Positions 1 to 9,282 of a stretch of DNA of 64,000 bases are shown here, piece after piece. The position numbers were made by a program, and so were the translations under genes. The stretch comes from Candidatus Poribacteria bacterium (GTDB lineage: Bacteria > Poribacteria > WGA-4E > WGA-3G). Numbering within the stretch: position 1 is the stretch's first letter; the number at the start of each line of letters is the position of its first letter. Under the pieces are notes generated by a model. It was given only the letters and a program-made list of their open reading frames with translations. It had not been told where the DNA came from and ran no database searches. The stretch is taken from contig JAJEIE010000027.1 of the NCBI GenBank assembly GCA_022827625.1, positions 238,827 through 302,826 of the forward strand, given 5' to 3'.

Positions 1-276
1 GCGTTGGCGACTGAACCGAGACTCCTACTGCTTGATGAACCGGCTGCAGGGATGAACCCGCAAGAGACACAGGAACTTATAGAACTCATCTACACGATAC
101 GTGAGCGAAATGTCACCATCCTCCTTATTGAACATGACGTTAAACTGGTGATGCAAATCTCGGATTGGGTAACTGTGCTTGACCACGGTGAGAAAATTAG
201 CGAAGGTCTACCCGCCGATGTCCAAAACGACGAAAAGGTCATTGAGGCGTATCTGGGGAAATCTGACGATGCTTGA
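1..276 (+). CDS. livG: LivG-like branched-chain amino acid ABC transporter ATPase, 5' partial
   Basis: This is the 3' end of an ATP-binding subunit of a branched-chain amino acid type ABC importer; the window opens inside the gene and more than half is missing. The visible 91 residues hold the Walker B stretch LLLLDEP, a D-loop region and the switch histidine in [11 protein letters not shown], followed by the usual LivG tail. Proteins of this family bind ATP on the cytoplasmic side and power uptake of leucine, isoleucine, valine or related amides. The stop overlaps the livF start by 8 nt, which suggests translational coupling. The Walker A and signature motifs lie outside the window. The LivG assignment rests on gene order and on the switch histidine, which is glutamine in the downstream livF. 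Confidence 0.85.
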   Translation, partial: ALATEPRLLLLDEPAAGMNPQETQELIELIYTIRERNVTILLIEHDVKLVMQISDWVTVLDHGEKISEGLPADVQNDEKVIEAYLGKSDDA

Positions 277-973
277 ACTCAGGGATATCCATACATATTA
301 CGGGCAAATTCGCGCGGTGCAAGGGATTTCTATCACTGTGAACGCTGGTGAAATGGTCTGCCTCATCGGTGCAAATGGTGCGGGTAAATCGACGACTTTG
401 ATGACGGTGTCGGGGGTCCATACGCCGGTACAGGGTAGCGTCCACTTCGAGGGTGAAGAGATCACGCGACTGTCGGCGGAGCAGCGGGTTGCACTCGGCA
501 TCTCACAAGTGCCGGAGGGACGGCTCGTCTTTCCAGACATGAGTGTTCTTGAGAACCTTGAACTCGGTGCGTATACGCGAGAAGATCGGCAGGGCATCAG
601 AAACGATTTAGACAAAATTTTTCAATCCTTCCCGGTGTTGCAGGAACGCCGTCGGCAACGCGGCGGTAGCCTCAGTGGTGGTGAGCAACAGATGTTAGCG
701 ATCGGACGCGCCCTGATGTCCCAACCGCGGCTTCTACTGCTCGATGAACCCTCCTTGGGACTCGCACCGCTTATCGTCAAGCAGATTTTTGAGATCATTG
801 AACAGATTAACGAGGATGGTACGACTATTCTGCTTGTGGAACAGAACGCTCAACTCGCGTTGCAGGTGACTGACAGGGGGTACGTCATGGAGACGGGTGA
901 GATCGCCATGGAAGGTACTTCTGGGGACCTGTTAGCCGACGAACGCGTGCGACAGGCGTATCTTGGCGAATAG
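269..973 (+). CDS. livF: LivF-like branched-chain amino acid ABC transporter ATPase
   Basis: Complete second ATPase of the same importer, 234 aa, the usual LivF length. Walker [10 protein letters not shown] is at about residues 34-42, the ABC signature LSGGEQ at 135-140 and Walker B LLLLDEP at 155-161. The switch position is glutamine (LLVEQNAQ), as is normal in LivF. An open frame continues upstream to 179, but the ATG at 269 gives the classical N-terminus [12 protein letters not shown] and overlaps the livG stop, so I chose it. Substrate specificity cannot be read from the ATPase. The binding protein and permeases (livK/H/M) must lie upstream of the window or elsewhere. Confidence 0.92.
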   Translation: MLELRDIHTYYGQIRAVQGISITVNAGEMVCLIGANGAGKSTTLMTVSGVHTPVQGSVHFEGEEITRLSAEQRVALGISQVPEGRLVFPDMSVLENLELGAYTREDRQGIRNDLDKIFQSFPVLQERRRQRGGSLSGGEQQMLAIGRALMSQPRLLLLDEPSLGLAPLIVKQIFEIIEQINEDGTTILLVEQNAQLALQVTDRGYVMETGEIAMEGTSGDLLADERVRQAYLGE

Positions 974-983
974 CGAGAAAAAA

Positions 984-1805
984 ATGTACCCTACACTAAT
1001 TGATTTTGGACCTTTCGGCATTCACTCTTTCGGCTTAATGTTAGCGACTGCGTTTATCACAGTCGTCTTTGTTTTGCAGTATGAATTGAAGCGTCGGGGT
1101 TTTGTTGCGGAGTTGGCAGGGGGCATCGTGATGGCGGCGGCTGTCGGTGGGATTGTCGGCGCGAAAATCTATTCTGCCCTCTTGGATGGGTCGATAAATG
1201 TCCGAGAACTGTTCTCGACAGCCGGGTTGGTCTGGTACGGCGGTTTAATCGGTGGGTGTATCGCCGTGACGATAGTTATCCTCCGATCTCCGAACCCGTA
1301 TCTCCCGACAATCGACATCATCGGACCGACGCTCTTACTCGGCTATGGCATCGGTCGGATTGGGTGTTTGCTTGCGGGTGATGGGGATTACGGACCGCCG
1401 TCTGATGTTCCGTGGGCGATGGCGTTCCCGAATGGCACTGTCCCGACGGATGTCCCGGTGCACCCGACCCCTATTTACGAGTCGCTGATGTCGTTCGCGT
1501 TTTTCGGACTGCTGTGGTCGCAGCGTCGGCGGTTTGAGAGTGTTCCGGGGGCGACGTTCGGTCTGAGTTTGATATTTTTGGGGATTGAGCGATTTATTGC
1601 GGAGTTTTGGCGGATTACGCCGCGCGTCTTGGGGTGGATGACGGCGGCGCAGATTTTTAGTATTGTTGCGTTTATTATCGGGATTGCATTGGTTTTTTGG
1701 ATGCGAAGTCGTCCGCGTGCGGTTGTAGCGGCACCGTCCGCGGAGGTTGCCGCGCCAGCGGAACAGTCGTCTCCACGGCGTAAACGGCGGCGACAAAAAA
1801 GATAG
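984..1805 (+). CDS. lgt: Prolipoprotein diacylglyceryl transferase
   Basis: Lgt transfers the diacylglyceryl group of phosphatidylglycerol to the lipobox cysteine of prolipoproteins at the inner membrane. The 273-aa product has about seven hydrophobic segments, the YGGLIGG motif and the signature arginine region GYGIGRIGCLLAGDGDYG. An in-frame TTG at 963 would overlap livF. The ATG at 984 gives the usual MYPTLIDFGPFGIHSFGL start 10 nt after the livF stop and is preferred. The C-terminal 25-30 residues are Ala/Pro/Arg-rich (ending RRKRRRQKR), a basic cytoplasmic tail. The gene fits the lipoprotein-like products encoded at 24.8-26.5 kb. Co-transcription with livF is likely from the spacing. Confidence 0.93.
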   Translation: MYPTLIDFGPFGIHSFGLMLATAFITVVFVLQYELKRRGFVAELAGGIVMAAAVGGIVGAKIYSALLDGSINVRELFSTAGLVWYGGLIGGCIAVTIVILRSPNPYLPTIDIIGPTLLLGYGIGRIGCLLAGDGDYGPPSDVPWAMAFPNGTVPTDVPVHPTPIYESLMSFAFFGLLWSQRRRFESVPGATFGLSLIFLGIERFIAEFWRITPRVLGWMTAAQIFSIVAFIIGIALVFWMRSRPRAVVAAPSAEVAAPAEQSSPRRKRRRQKR

Positions 1806-1814
1806 ACGAGGTTT

Positions 1815-1836
1815 GTAGTGGGGCGATTCATTGCAC
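1815..1836 (+). repeat. 22-nt hairpin element, copy 1 (GTAGTr family)
   Basis: A 22-nt element with the pattern GTAGTR-GKGCRAT-TC-ATYGCMC lies between lgt and the next gene. Two further copies occur head to head at 8039-8060 (reverse) and 8075-8096. The stem here, GGGCGAT against ATTGCAC, is imperfect. It has no T-tract, so it is a dispersed repeat rather than a clear terminator. Confidence 0.6.
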
Positions 1837-1857
1837 CTTAGGTAAGGAGACTTAAAG

Positions 1858-2193
1858 GTGGATTTTAGTTGGTTTGGTATCACTGTTATCGACATAGGTG
1901 TTGTGAGCATAGGCGTTATTGGTTTTGCTTGGGTTTTCCGTAGAATGGTTGTGCTTGAGCGAGAAAACGGTGTGCTACGCGCTCAAGTTAATGCACTTGA
2001 ACAGGAGAACAGTAGGATAAGGGTTCAGGTTAATACACTTGAGCAGGAAGTTGATGCACTTAAGCAGGAAAACCAAGAACTCAAACACGAAAACCGAGAA
2101 CTCAGAAAAGATTTTGAGGTTTTAGCAGGACGATACGCCGAAATCAAGGAGGTACTTGCGCTTATTCTCAAGCGTGAAGAATTTGGCGGCTAA
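1858..2193 (+). CDS. Small membrane-anchored coiled-coil protein
   Basis: Unrecognised 111-aa protein. Residues about 7-29 form one transmembrane helix (VIDIGVVSIGVIGFAWVF). Residues 32-95 are a heptad-rich coiled coil with repeats of the type LEQEN/LKQEN, similar in architecture to leucine-zipper-like membrane anchors. The start is GTG at 1858, set by an AAGGAG site at 1844-1849 with 8-nt spacing; no ATG is available nearby. It sits 52 nt after lgt, separated by a hairpin repeat. A structural or multimerising role at the inner membrane is plausible, but nothing identifies a function. Confidence 0.7.
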   Translation: MDFSWFGITVIDIGVVSIGVIGFAWVFRRMVVLERENGVLRAQVNALEQENSRIRVQVNTLEQEVDALKQENQELKHENRELRKDFEVLAGRYAEIKEVLALILKREEFGG

Positions 2194-2234
2194 ATTGCAT
2201 ATATACCTTAATTATAGAAAGCGCAAAAAACAAT

Positions 2235-2981
2235 ATGCAAACAAAACGCATCTGTCTCTGGTCAGGTCCCCGAAATGTGTCTACCGCCCTCATGTACGCC
2301 TTTGCGCAGCGGCGCGATACACAAGTTGTTGACGAACCGCTCTACGCGCACTATCTCCATAGGACGGATAGAGCGGGGGCGCATCCAGGAACGGCTGAGG
2401 TGATGGCATCCATGTCAACAGACGGTGAAGAGGTAATCCGTAAAGTGATCCTCGGTCCGTGTGAGAAACCCGTGCTTTTCATGAAACAGATGGCACACCA
2501 TCTCATCTATATTGACCTCGGGTTCCTTCGAGAGACGTTGAATGTATTCCTTATCCGTGATCCGCGCGAGATGCTCCCGTCGTTGATGAAGGTGATTGGT
2601 GTGCCGACGTTGGCGGATACGGGACTCAAGACGCAGCACGATTTGCTTCTGGACTTGCGGGCAACAGGTCAGTCACCACCGGTTCTTGATGCGCGTTTAC
2701 TTTTGGAGGATCCGTCAGGTGTGCTTTGTCGGTTGTGTGAACGGTTGGGGTTGCGATTTGAGCCGGAGATGCTTTCTTGGTCTGTGGGTGGGTGTCCAGC
2801 GGATGGGGTTTGGGCGAAGTATTGGTATGCGAATGTGCATCGGAGTACAGGCTTTGCGCCGTATCGTCCGAAATCGGAGCCGTTCCCAATGGAATTAGAA
2901 GATATTTTGGAGGAGTGTTTGATATATTATGAAGTGCTTAGGAAAGATGCGATTTGTACTGATCGGGGTCCCTCCTGCTAA
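2235..2981 (+). CDS. Sulfotransferase-family protein
   Basis: A 248-aa P-loop protein. The N-terminus WSGPRNVSTALMYAFAQR matches the 5'-phosphosulfate (PAPS) binding loop of the sulfotransferase family that is often misnamed branched-chain aminotransferase-like. The segment FLIRDPREMLPSL corresponds to the 3'-phosphate binding motif RDPR. Known relatives transfer sulfate from PAPS to hydroxyl or amino acceptors; the acceptor here cannot be predicted. The stop overlaps the stop of the convergent minus-strand gene by a few bases, so there is no terminator space between them. ATG start at 2235; no strong ribosome binding site is visible. Confidence 0.75.
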   Translation: MQTKRICLWSGPRNVSTALMYAFAQRRDTQVVDEPLYAHYLHRTDRAGAHPGTAEVMASMSTDGEEVIRKVILGPCEKPVLFMKQMAHHLIYIDLGFLRETLNVFLIRDPREMLPSLMKVIGVPTLADTGLKTQHDLLLDLRATGQSPPVLDARLLLEDPSGVLCRLCERLGLRFEPEMLSWSVGGCPADGVWAKYWYANVHRSTGFAPYRPKSEPFPMELEDILEECLIYYEVLRKDAICTDRGPSC

Positions 2982-3265
2982 CACGCCCTTATGAAAGCAA
3001 GAATAATACCCATGAGCGCGAGGCCGGCAGTCATCGTCCATTGAAGTGTCTTAATCCCCGTCTCAATGCGATCAAGGCGTTGTCCATGGGAACGCACTTC
3101 TTCGCGAAGGGCATCGACATCGGATTTATCCGCTTTTGTCTCGATCTTGGCATCCATCCGATCAAAGCGATTATCTATCCGATCAAAGCGATCATCTATC
3201 CGATCCAAGCGAATATTTATCTGTTCGAGGGTCTGCAGTAAGAGTTTGTTGAAATCGTTTGACAT
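2978..3265 (-). CDS. Small coiled-coil protein with C-terminal membrane helix, paralogue A
   Basis: 95-aa protein, mostly charged coiled coil with repeated RLDRID/RFDRID units (residues 15-65). It ends in one hydrophobic segment (TMTAGLALMGIILAFIRAC), giving a tail-anchored topology. It is clearly paralogous to the protein at 6465-6785: shared N-terminus NDFNKLLLQTLEQ versus NHFNDLLLQTLKE, shared KSDKSDxDA, shared QRLDRIExGIxTLxW and the same C-terminal IILAFIxAC. The layout resembles XhlA/DUF1640-like small proteins, but I cannot assign a family with certainty. It has its own strong promoter inside the 3' end of the UPF0182 gene and a GGGGGA ribosome site. Confidence 0.8.
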   Translation of the reverse strand: MSNDFNKLLLQTLEQINIRLDRIDDRFDRIDNRFDRMDAKIETKADKSDVDALREEVRSHGQRLDRIETGIKTLQWTMTAGLALMGIILAFIRAC

Positions 3266-3287
3266 TAGGAAATTCCCCCTATAATGT

Positions 3288-3317
3288 AGTATAACAGAAA
3301 TTCGCGATGGATGTCAA
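3288..3317 (-). promoter_or_regulatory. Sigma-70 promoter of coiled-coil paralogue A
   Basis: On the minus strand TTGACA (3317-3312) and TATACT (3293-3288) are separated by 18 nt, 22 nt upstream of the start at 3265. The sequence closely resembles the promoter of paralogue B at 6414-6443 (same -35, same spacing, same TGTTATACT block), so the promoter appears to have been duplicated with the gene. Confidence 0.7.
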
Positions 3318-3321
3318 GCAA

Positions 3322-6324
<3,003 letters not shown>

Positions 6325-6356
6325 GGTTGTTGGGTTCTCCTATAAGTCGTTAGTAT

Positions 6357-6386
6357 ATTATAGCATACCTTTGGGGAAATTGGTAA
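6357..6386 (-). promoter_or_regulatory. Probable promoter of the UPF0182 gene
   Basis: On the minus strand a perfect TATAAT (6362-6357) is preceded after 18 nt by TTACCA (6386-6381), a 4/6 match to the -35 box. It lies 33 nt upstream of the ATG at 6324 and is divergent from the promoter at 6414. Confidence 0.45.
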
Positions 6387-6413
6387 TTGGCTGTTCTACA
6401 ATCCTGCTGAGCC

Positions 6414-6443
6414 TTGACATAAATACGCCGCTTATGTTATACT
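6414..6443 (+). promoter_or_regulatory. Sigma-70 promoter of coiled-coil paralogue B
   Basis: TTGACA (6414-6419) and TATACT (6438-6443) with 18-nt spacing, just upstream of GGAGG at 6453-6457 and the ATG at 6465. It resembles the promoter of paralogue A at 3288-3317. Confidence 0.7.
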
Positions 6444-6464
6444 GCACTAAATGGAGGTCTTTTG

Positions 6465-6785
6465 ATGGCTAATCATTTTAATGATCTACTCCTACAAACC
6501 CTGAAAGAGATGGGTTTACGTCTGGATCGTGTTGAAGGTCGCTTAGAGCGCGTTGACGACCGGTTGGATCGTATCATTGAGCAAAAATCGGATAAATCGG
6601 ATCTGGACGCTACGAATAAAAGGCTGGATGTTTTAGGGGAGAAGGTGGATACCTTAGATGACAAGGTAGATGTTCTCGGACAACGTCTTGACCGGATTGA
6701 AGGCGGTATCGGTACGCTCAAATGGGTAGTCGGTGCGGAGGTCGCTGTTATCGGAGTCATTCTTGCGTTCATCAAGGCGTGTTAA
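6465..6785 (+). CDS. Small coiled-coil protein with C-terminal membrane helix, paralogue B
   Basis: 106-aa paralogue of the minus-strand protein at 2978-3265, placed on the other side of the UPF0182 gene in inverted orientation. The coiled-coil part is built of RLDRVEGRLERVDDRLD and of 7- and 11-residue KVDxLDDKVDVL units. The tail VVGAEVAVIGVILAFIKAC is a single membrane helix. The ATG at 6465 lies 7 nt after GGAGG; an in-frame TTG just upstream is less likely. The symmetry of the two paralogues around UPF0182 suggests a local duplication or a functional link, but neither is shown by sequence alone. Confidence 0.8.
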   Translation: MANHFNDLLLQTLKEMGLRLDRVEGRLERVDDRLDRIIEQKSDKSDLDATNKRLDVLGEKVDTLDDKVDVLGQRLDRIEGGIGTLKWVVGAEVAVIGVILAFIKAC

Positions 6786-6873
6786 AGTAAAGTCTTAAAA
6801 TCCGCGTCATCTGTAAGAATCCGCGATTTAGAAACTGAAAACTGGAGATCTCTGCCGCGAAGTGAAAAAAATC

Positions 6874-6903
6874 TTGACACACAACACGGAATTAGCGTAT
6901 AAT
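6874..6903 (+). promoter_or_regulatory. Consensus sigma-70 promoter without a downstream ORF (P1)
   Basis: Perfect TTGACA (6874-6879) and perfect TATAAT (6898-6903), 18 nt apart. No reading frame or recognisable RNA follows. A weaker second site, TTGACA at 6927-6932 with TAAAGT at 6951-6956, lies just downstream. Confidence 0.55.
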
Positions 6904-7008
6904 TCCACTATATTTGAAAAAAGAGGTTGACATTTTTTCTAAAACTATTGTAAAGTAAGGGTGTTAAACCTCTCGTGGAAACCCGAAAATAAGTTTTTGC
7001 AAAAAAAT

Positions 7009-7038
7009 TTGACAAATAAACGCAACTTCGGGTATAAT
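7009..7038 (+). promoter_or_regulatory. Consensus sigma-70 promoter without a downstream ORF (P3)
   Basis: Perfect TTGACA (7009-7014) and TATAAT (7033-7038), 18 nt apart. The expected transcript would begin just before the palindromic element at 7062-7086. Confidence 0.55.
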
Positions 7039-7061
7039 TAACAGAAGTTAGAAATTATCAG

Positions 7062-7464
7062 GTCGGGATTAGAAAGTCCGTCCTACAAGATGACTTTTTT
7101 AAAGGAATTCTTGACATCACAATACAATTGTGGTATAATTTCTGAAATAGGTGGATAAAAGGGTTGAGAACCTTATCTGTAACCCTTTTCCCAGAAACAA
7201 CGTTTTTAGGTGTAGGTGGGGTTTCTTTCTAACCCCGATGCACAAATAATGAGGGTATGGAAATCCGTAAAACGCTTCCGATGCCTCGAAAGAGTAATTG
7301 GGGGCAGCGCGGTAAAATCCGTGACCCAGTGCTTGTAGGCGGGGTTTTCAACCCCGATACGCTACAAGTAAAAAAATTACTTGACTTTTTTTCGTAACCC
7401 TTTTACACTTTAATACGTCTAATTACGTCAATAGGTAAGAAACAAGGGGTTTTCAAATCCCGAC
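7062..7464. repeat. Cluster of TGTAGG-GGGnTT palindromic elements in a gene-free stretch
   Basis: Four related palindromes lie at 7062-7086 (reverse orientation), 7212-7243, 7332-7368 and 7445-7464. The core is GTAGGnGGGGTTT-loop-AACCCCGA. The copy at 7332-7368 is enclosed by a second inverted repeat, CTTGTAG/CTACAAG. The same family recurs at 20033-20057, 23485-23551 and 27910-27936. From 6786 to 8246 I see these elements and isolated promoters but no convincing gene. Confidence 0.6.
7111..7139 (+). promoter_or_regulatory. Consensus sigma-70 promoter without a downstream ORF (P4)
   Basis: Perfect TTGACA (7111-7116) and TATAAT (7134-7139) with the optimal 17-nt spacing. About 70 nt later comes the palindrome at 7212-7243; no reading frame is associated. 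Confidence 0.55.
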
Positions 7465-7783
7465 ACTTCGGTGGAAAGGATTTCTGAAGCCCTAAAGGTT
7501 AGTTCAGAATAGATTTCATCCCTGAATCTTTTCTTGATGTTTGATACGATGAAGCGTGTTATGCTGACGCACGATGGGGCGATACACTCGTATCGCCCCT
7601 GTATGTTAGATAGCGCTTTTTCGTTTGAGTTGTAATCCCGTCGATACCCTCTGAGCAGGTGGTGTTGATCCGCCTGCTGACAACAAGTTCCCATATCTGC
7701 ATACCTATACAGACCCAACCGCGAAACCCAACAGTGTTTACCATAATTCCTTAGAGTCATTCCGTTCTTCTGTAGGAGGCGGG

Positions 7784-7802
7784 GAATGCCATTAAGGCAT
7801 TC
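7784..7802 (+). repeat. Hairpin module GAAnnnn/nnnnTTC followed by ATACC, copy 1
   Basis: A 7-bp stem GAATGCC/GGCATTC with a 5-nt loop is followed directly by ATACC. Three more modules of the same design but different stem bases stand in tandem at 8985-9062. Confidence 0.6.
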
Positions 7803-7814
7803 ATACCTCGGAAT

Positions 7815-7892
7815 TTATTGTTTATTATTGCTATTTTTGTTTATTTTTTGTTGAAAATTGCGTATAATTTATAATGAGATAGAACTTACGCA
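7815..7892 (+). repeat. AT-rich dispersed repeat, copy 1
   Basis: Three words occur in the same order in this stretch and at 8819-8931: a 16-mer beginning TTATTGTTTATT (7815-7830), a 16-mer AAAATTGCGTATAATT (7854-7869) and ACTTACGCA (7884-7892). The intervening AT-rich DNA has diverged and changed length. TATAAT at 7863-7868 has no good -35 box. Confidence 0.6.
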
Positions 7893-7953
7893 GCGATGCG
7901 ATAATGCACGTCGCATGAATCAGAATCAACGGTATGAACCGGGGGCGAGTACG

Positions 7954-7974
7954 CCGCAAAACTGTTAGTTTGCG
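7954..7974. repeat. CGCAAACT/AGTTTGCG hairpin element, copy 1
   Basis: The inverted repeat CGCAAAACT-GTT-AGTTTGCG recurs at 50014-50032 with loop AAC. The adjoining bases contain, in reverse orientation, the AGTTTTGCGGCGTAC word seen at about 8948-8962. Confidence 0.5.
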
Positions 7975-8038
7975 GGTTCTCCGGCCCCTACACACAAACT
8001 AAATGAAGATTAATTTATTAATTCGGTAATTTCTCAAC

Positions 8039-8096
8039 GTGCGATGAATCGCACTACTACGAACCAAACCGTTTGTAGTAGGGCAATTCATTGCCC
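8039..8096. repeat. Two head-to-head 22-nt hairpin elements (GTAGTr family, copies 2 and 3)
   Basis: A reverse copy at 8039-8060 has stem GTGCGAT/ATCGCAC. A forward copy at 8075-8096 has stem GGGCAAT/ATTGCCC. They face each other across a short spacer, and their GTAGTA ends can pair with each other. The stems differ between copies but stay fully complementary. Confidence 0.65.
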
Positions 8097-8182
8097 GTCT
8101 ATTACCGAATTATTTTCTGAAACTTCATACAGTTTGTGGTACAGGTGTTCACCTATTTTCAGGCTTTACTATAAAAAATTTC

Positions 8183-8212
8183 TTGACATCAACACCGGAT
8201 TTATGATACAAT
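8183..8212 (+). promoter_or_regulatory. Promoter of the EQG-repeat membrane protein gene
   Basis: TTGACA (8183-8188) and TACAAT (8207-8212), 18 nt apart, about 35 nt upstream of the TTG start at 8247. Confidence 0.6.
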
Positions 8213-8246
8213 ACAAGGCAGCAACTTTGCCAGAATAGAGGGCCCG

Positions 8247-8681
8247 TTGAACGCAAAACCGAGAGTCGCATTCTTATCGAGTCGGATAGATTGGATTTCT
8301 TTACAGATTCTAATCTTGTTTGTTTTTACAATTGTGTATACCGTGATTATTTGGCGGGTTGAGGCACCGAATGCACAAACGACCCTGGATATCTTTAGAG
8401 CCGTCGTGAAGGCAGTCGTTCCGTTTTCGCAGTATGCGCTCCTTTGTATTCTGGGAGTCTTTGAGTTAGGAGGAACACTGATGTTACTTTACTTTCATAA
8501 GATAGAACAAGCCACAAAACAAGGTCGAGAGCAAGGCATTGAACAAGGTCTTGAACAAGGCCGATCAGAGGCACACCGCGCATGGTCAGATTGGAATACG
8601 CGTCGACAAGAAGCGGAAGCCAAGGGCCTCCCTTTCAACGAACCGCCACCCTCGAACCCCGAAAACGGCACCCGAAAATAA
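8247..8681 (+). CDS. Membrane protein with EQG repeats and conserved C-terminal tail, paralogue 1
   Basis: 144-aa protein of unknown function with two predicted membrane helices (about residues 18-38 and 62-88). A Gln/Glu/Gly repeat follows (GREQGIEQGLEQGR), then the tail WNTRRQEAEAKGLPFNEPPPS. The protein at 17717-18163 has a different membrane part but the same repeat and nearly the same tail, so the two define a family. The EQG repeat also occurs near the end of Rpn-type nucleases, but no nuclease domain is present here. The start is TTG at 8247 after an AGAGGG site; the promoter at 8183 and the terminator at 8727 frame a single-gene transcript. Confidence 0.75.
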   Translation: MNAKPRVAFLSSRIDWISLQILILFVFTIVYTVIIWRVEAPNAQTTLDIFRAVVKAVVPFSQYALLCILGVFELGGTLMLLYFHKIEQATKQGREQGIEQGLEQGRSEAHRAWSDWNTRRQEAEAKGLPFNEPPPSNPENGTRK

Positions 8682-8726
8682 CCACTTCTGTTATCAGTTT
8701 CTTTAAAAAAATAGACAAAAAAGGTA

Positions 8727-8757
8727 GGCACGGTTTCCGAACCGTGCCGTTTTTTTT
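8727..8757 (+). terminator. Rho-independent terminator
   Basis: 9-bp stem GGCACGGTT/AACCGTGCC with a TCCG tetraloop, followed by a run of T from 8750 to 8757. It ends the single-gene transcript starting at about 8220. Confidence 0.88.
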
Positions 8758-8818
8758 GCATCGCGGATTGCCACGGATTGGGTTCAGCGTCCAACGCAAA
8801 AGACGCTAAAATCGGGAG

Positions 8819-8931
8819 TTATTGTTTATTATTGATAATTTTTGCGAATATATCTTGTTTTTTGTTGCTTTTTTGTGAAAAATTGCGTATAATTAGACAA
8901 AGACCTTATTATTTTAATTAGGACTTACGCA
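8819..8931 (+). repeat. AT-rich dispersed repeat, copy 2
   Basis: Second copy of the repeat at 7815-7892, with the same three words in the same order at 8819-8834, 8879-8894 and 8923-8931. The two copies bracket the small membrane-protein gene in direct orientation, about 1 kb apart. Confidence 0.6.
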
Positions 8932-8984
8932 CTCTACGGGTAGGTGCAGTTTTGCGGCGTACGCGCCTCGGTTCATGCCCCGGT

Positions 8985-9062
8985 GAAGCCCACACGGGCT
9001 TCATACCCCGGTAAAGCCTCTATAGGCTTTATACCGTTGATTTGGAAGTGCATAAGCACTTC
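8985..9062 (+). repeat. Three tandem hairpin modules with covarying stems
   Basis: Three hairpins, each a 7-bp stem with a 4-nt loop followed by ATACC: GAAGCCC/GGGCTTC (8985-9002), AAAGCCT/AGGCTTT (9013-9030) and GAAGTGC/GCACTTC (9045-9062). The spacers CCGGT and GTTGATT alternate with the stems. The rest of 8758-9282 contains decayed versions of the same motif and no gene. Confidence 0.7.
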
Positions 9063-9282
9063 ATACCGTTGATTCTGATTTGGAATGCTACACGGAGAAC
9101 CTGAATATCGTTGATTCCGATTCGCGAAGCGTAACGTCCTAACTGCTAATAGCCAATACACAGCGAGGCACGCGTGCGGGTTTCCCCACGAAGCCCGCGC
9201 TGAACACAACAGGTTCGTAGGGCAAGGACCCTGTGCCTCAGCCCTGCATACTTCATACAACGAAAATGAGGTATATTTTTAC

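Noticed and set aside
1335-1910. 191-aa minus-strand frame opposite lgt
   Set aside because: Arg/Asn/Pro-rich composition and full overlap with lgt; a shadow frame.
7428-7760. 110-aa minus-strand frame in the repeat-rich region
   Set aside because: It runs through palindromic repeats, has no ribosome site and no protein-like composition.
7837-7868. Promoter at the TATAAT of the AT-rich repeat
   Set aside because: No acceptable -35 box at 16-18 nt, only AT-rich DNA.
8044-8238. 64-aa plus-strand frame
   Set aside because: It starts inside a hairpin element and covers the promoter of the next gene.
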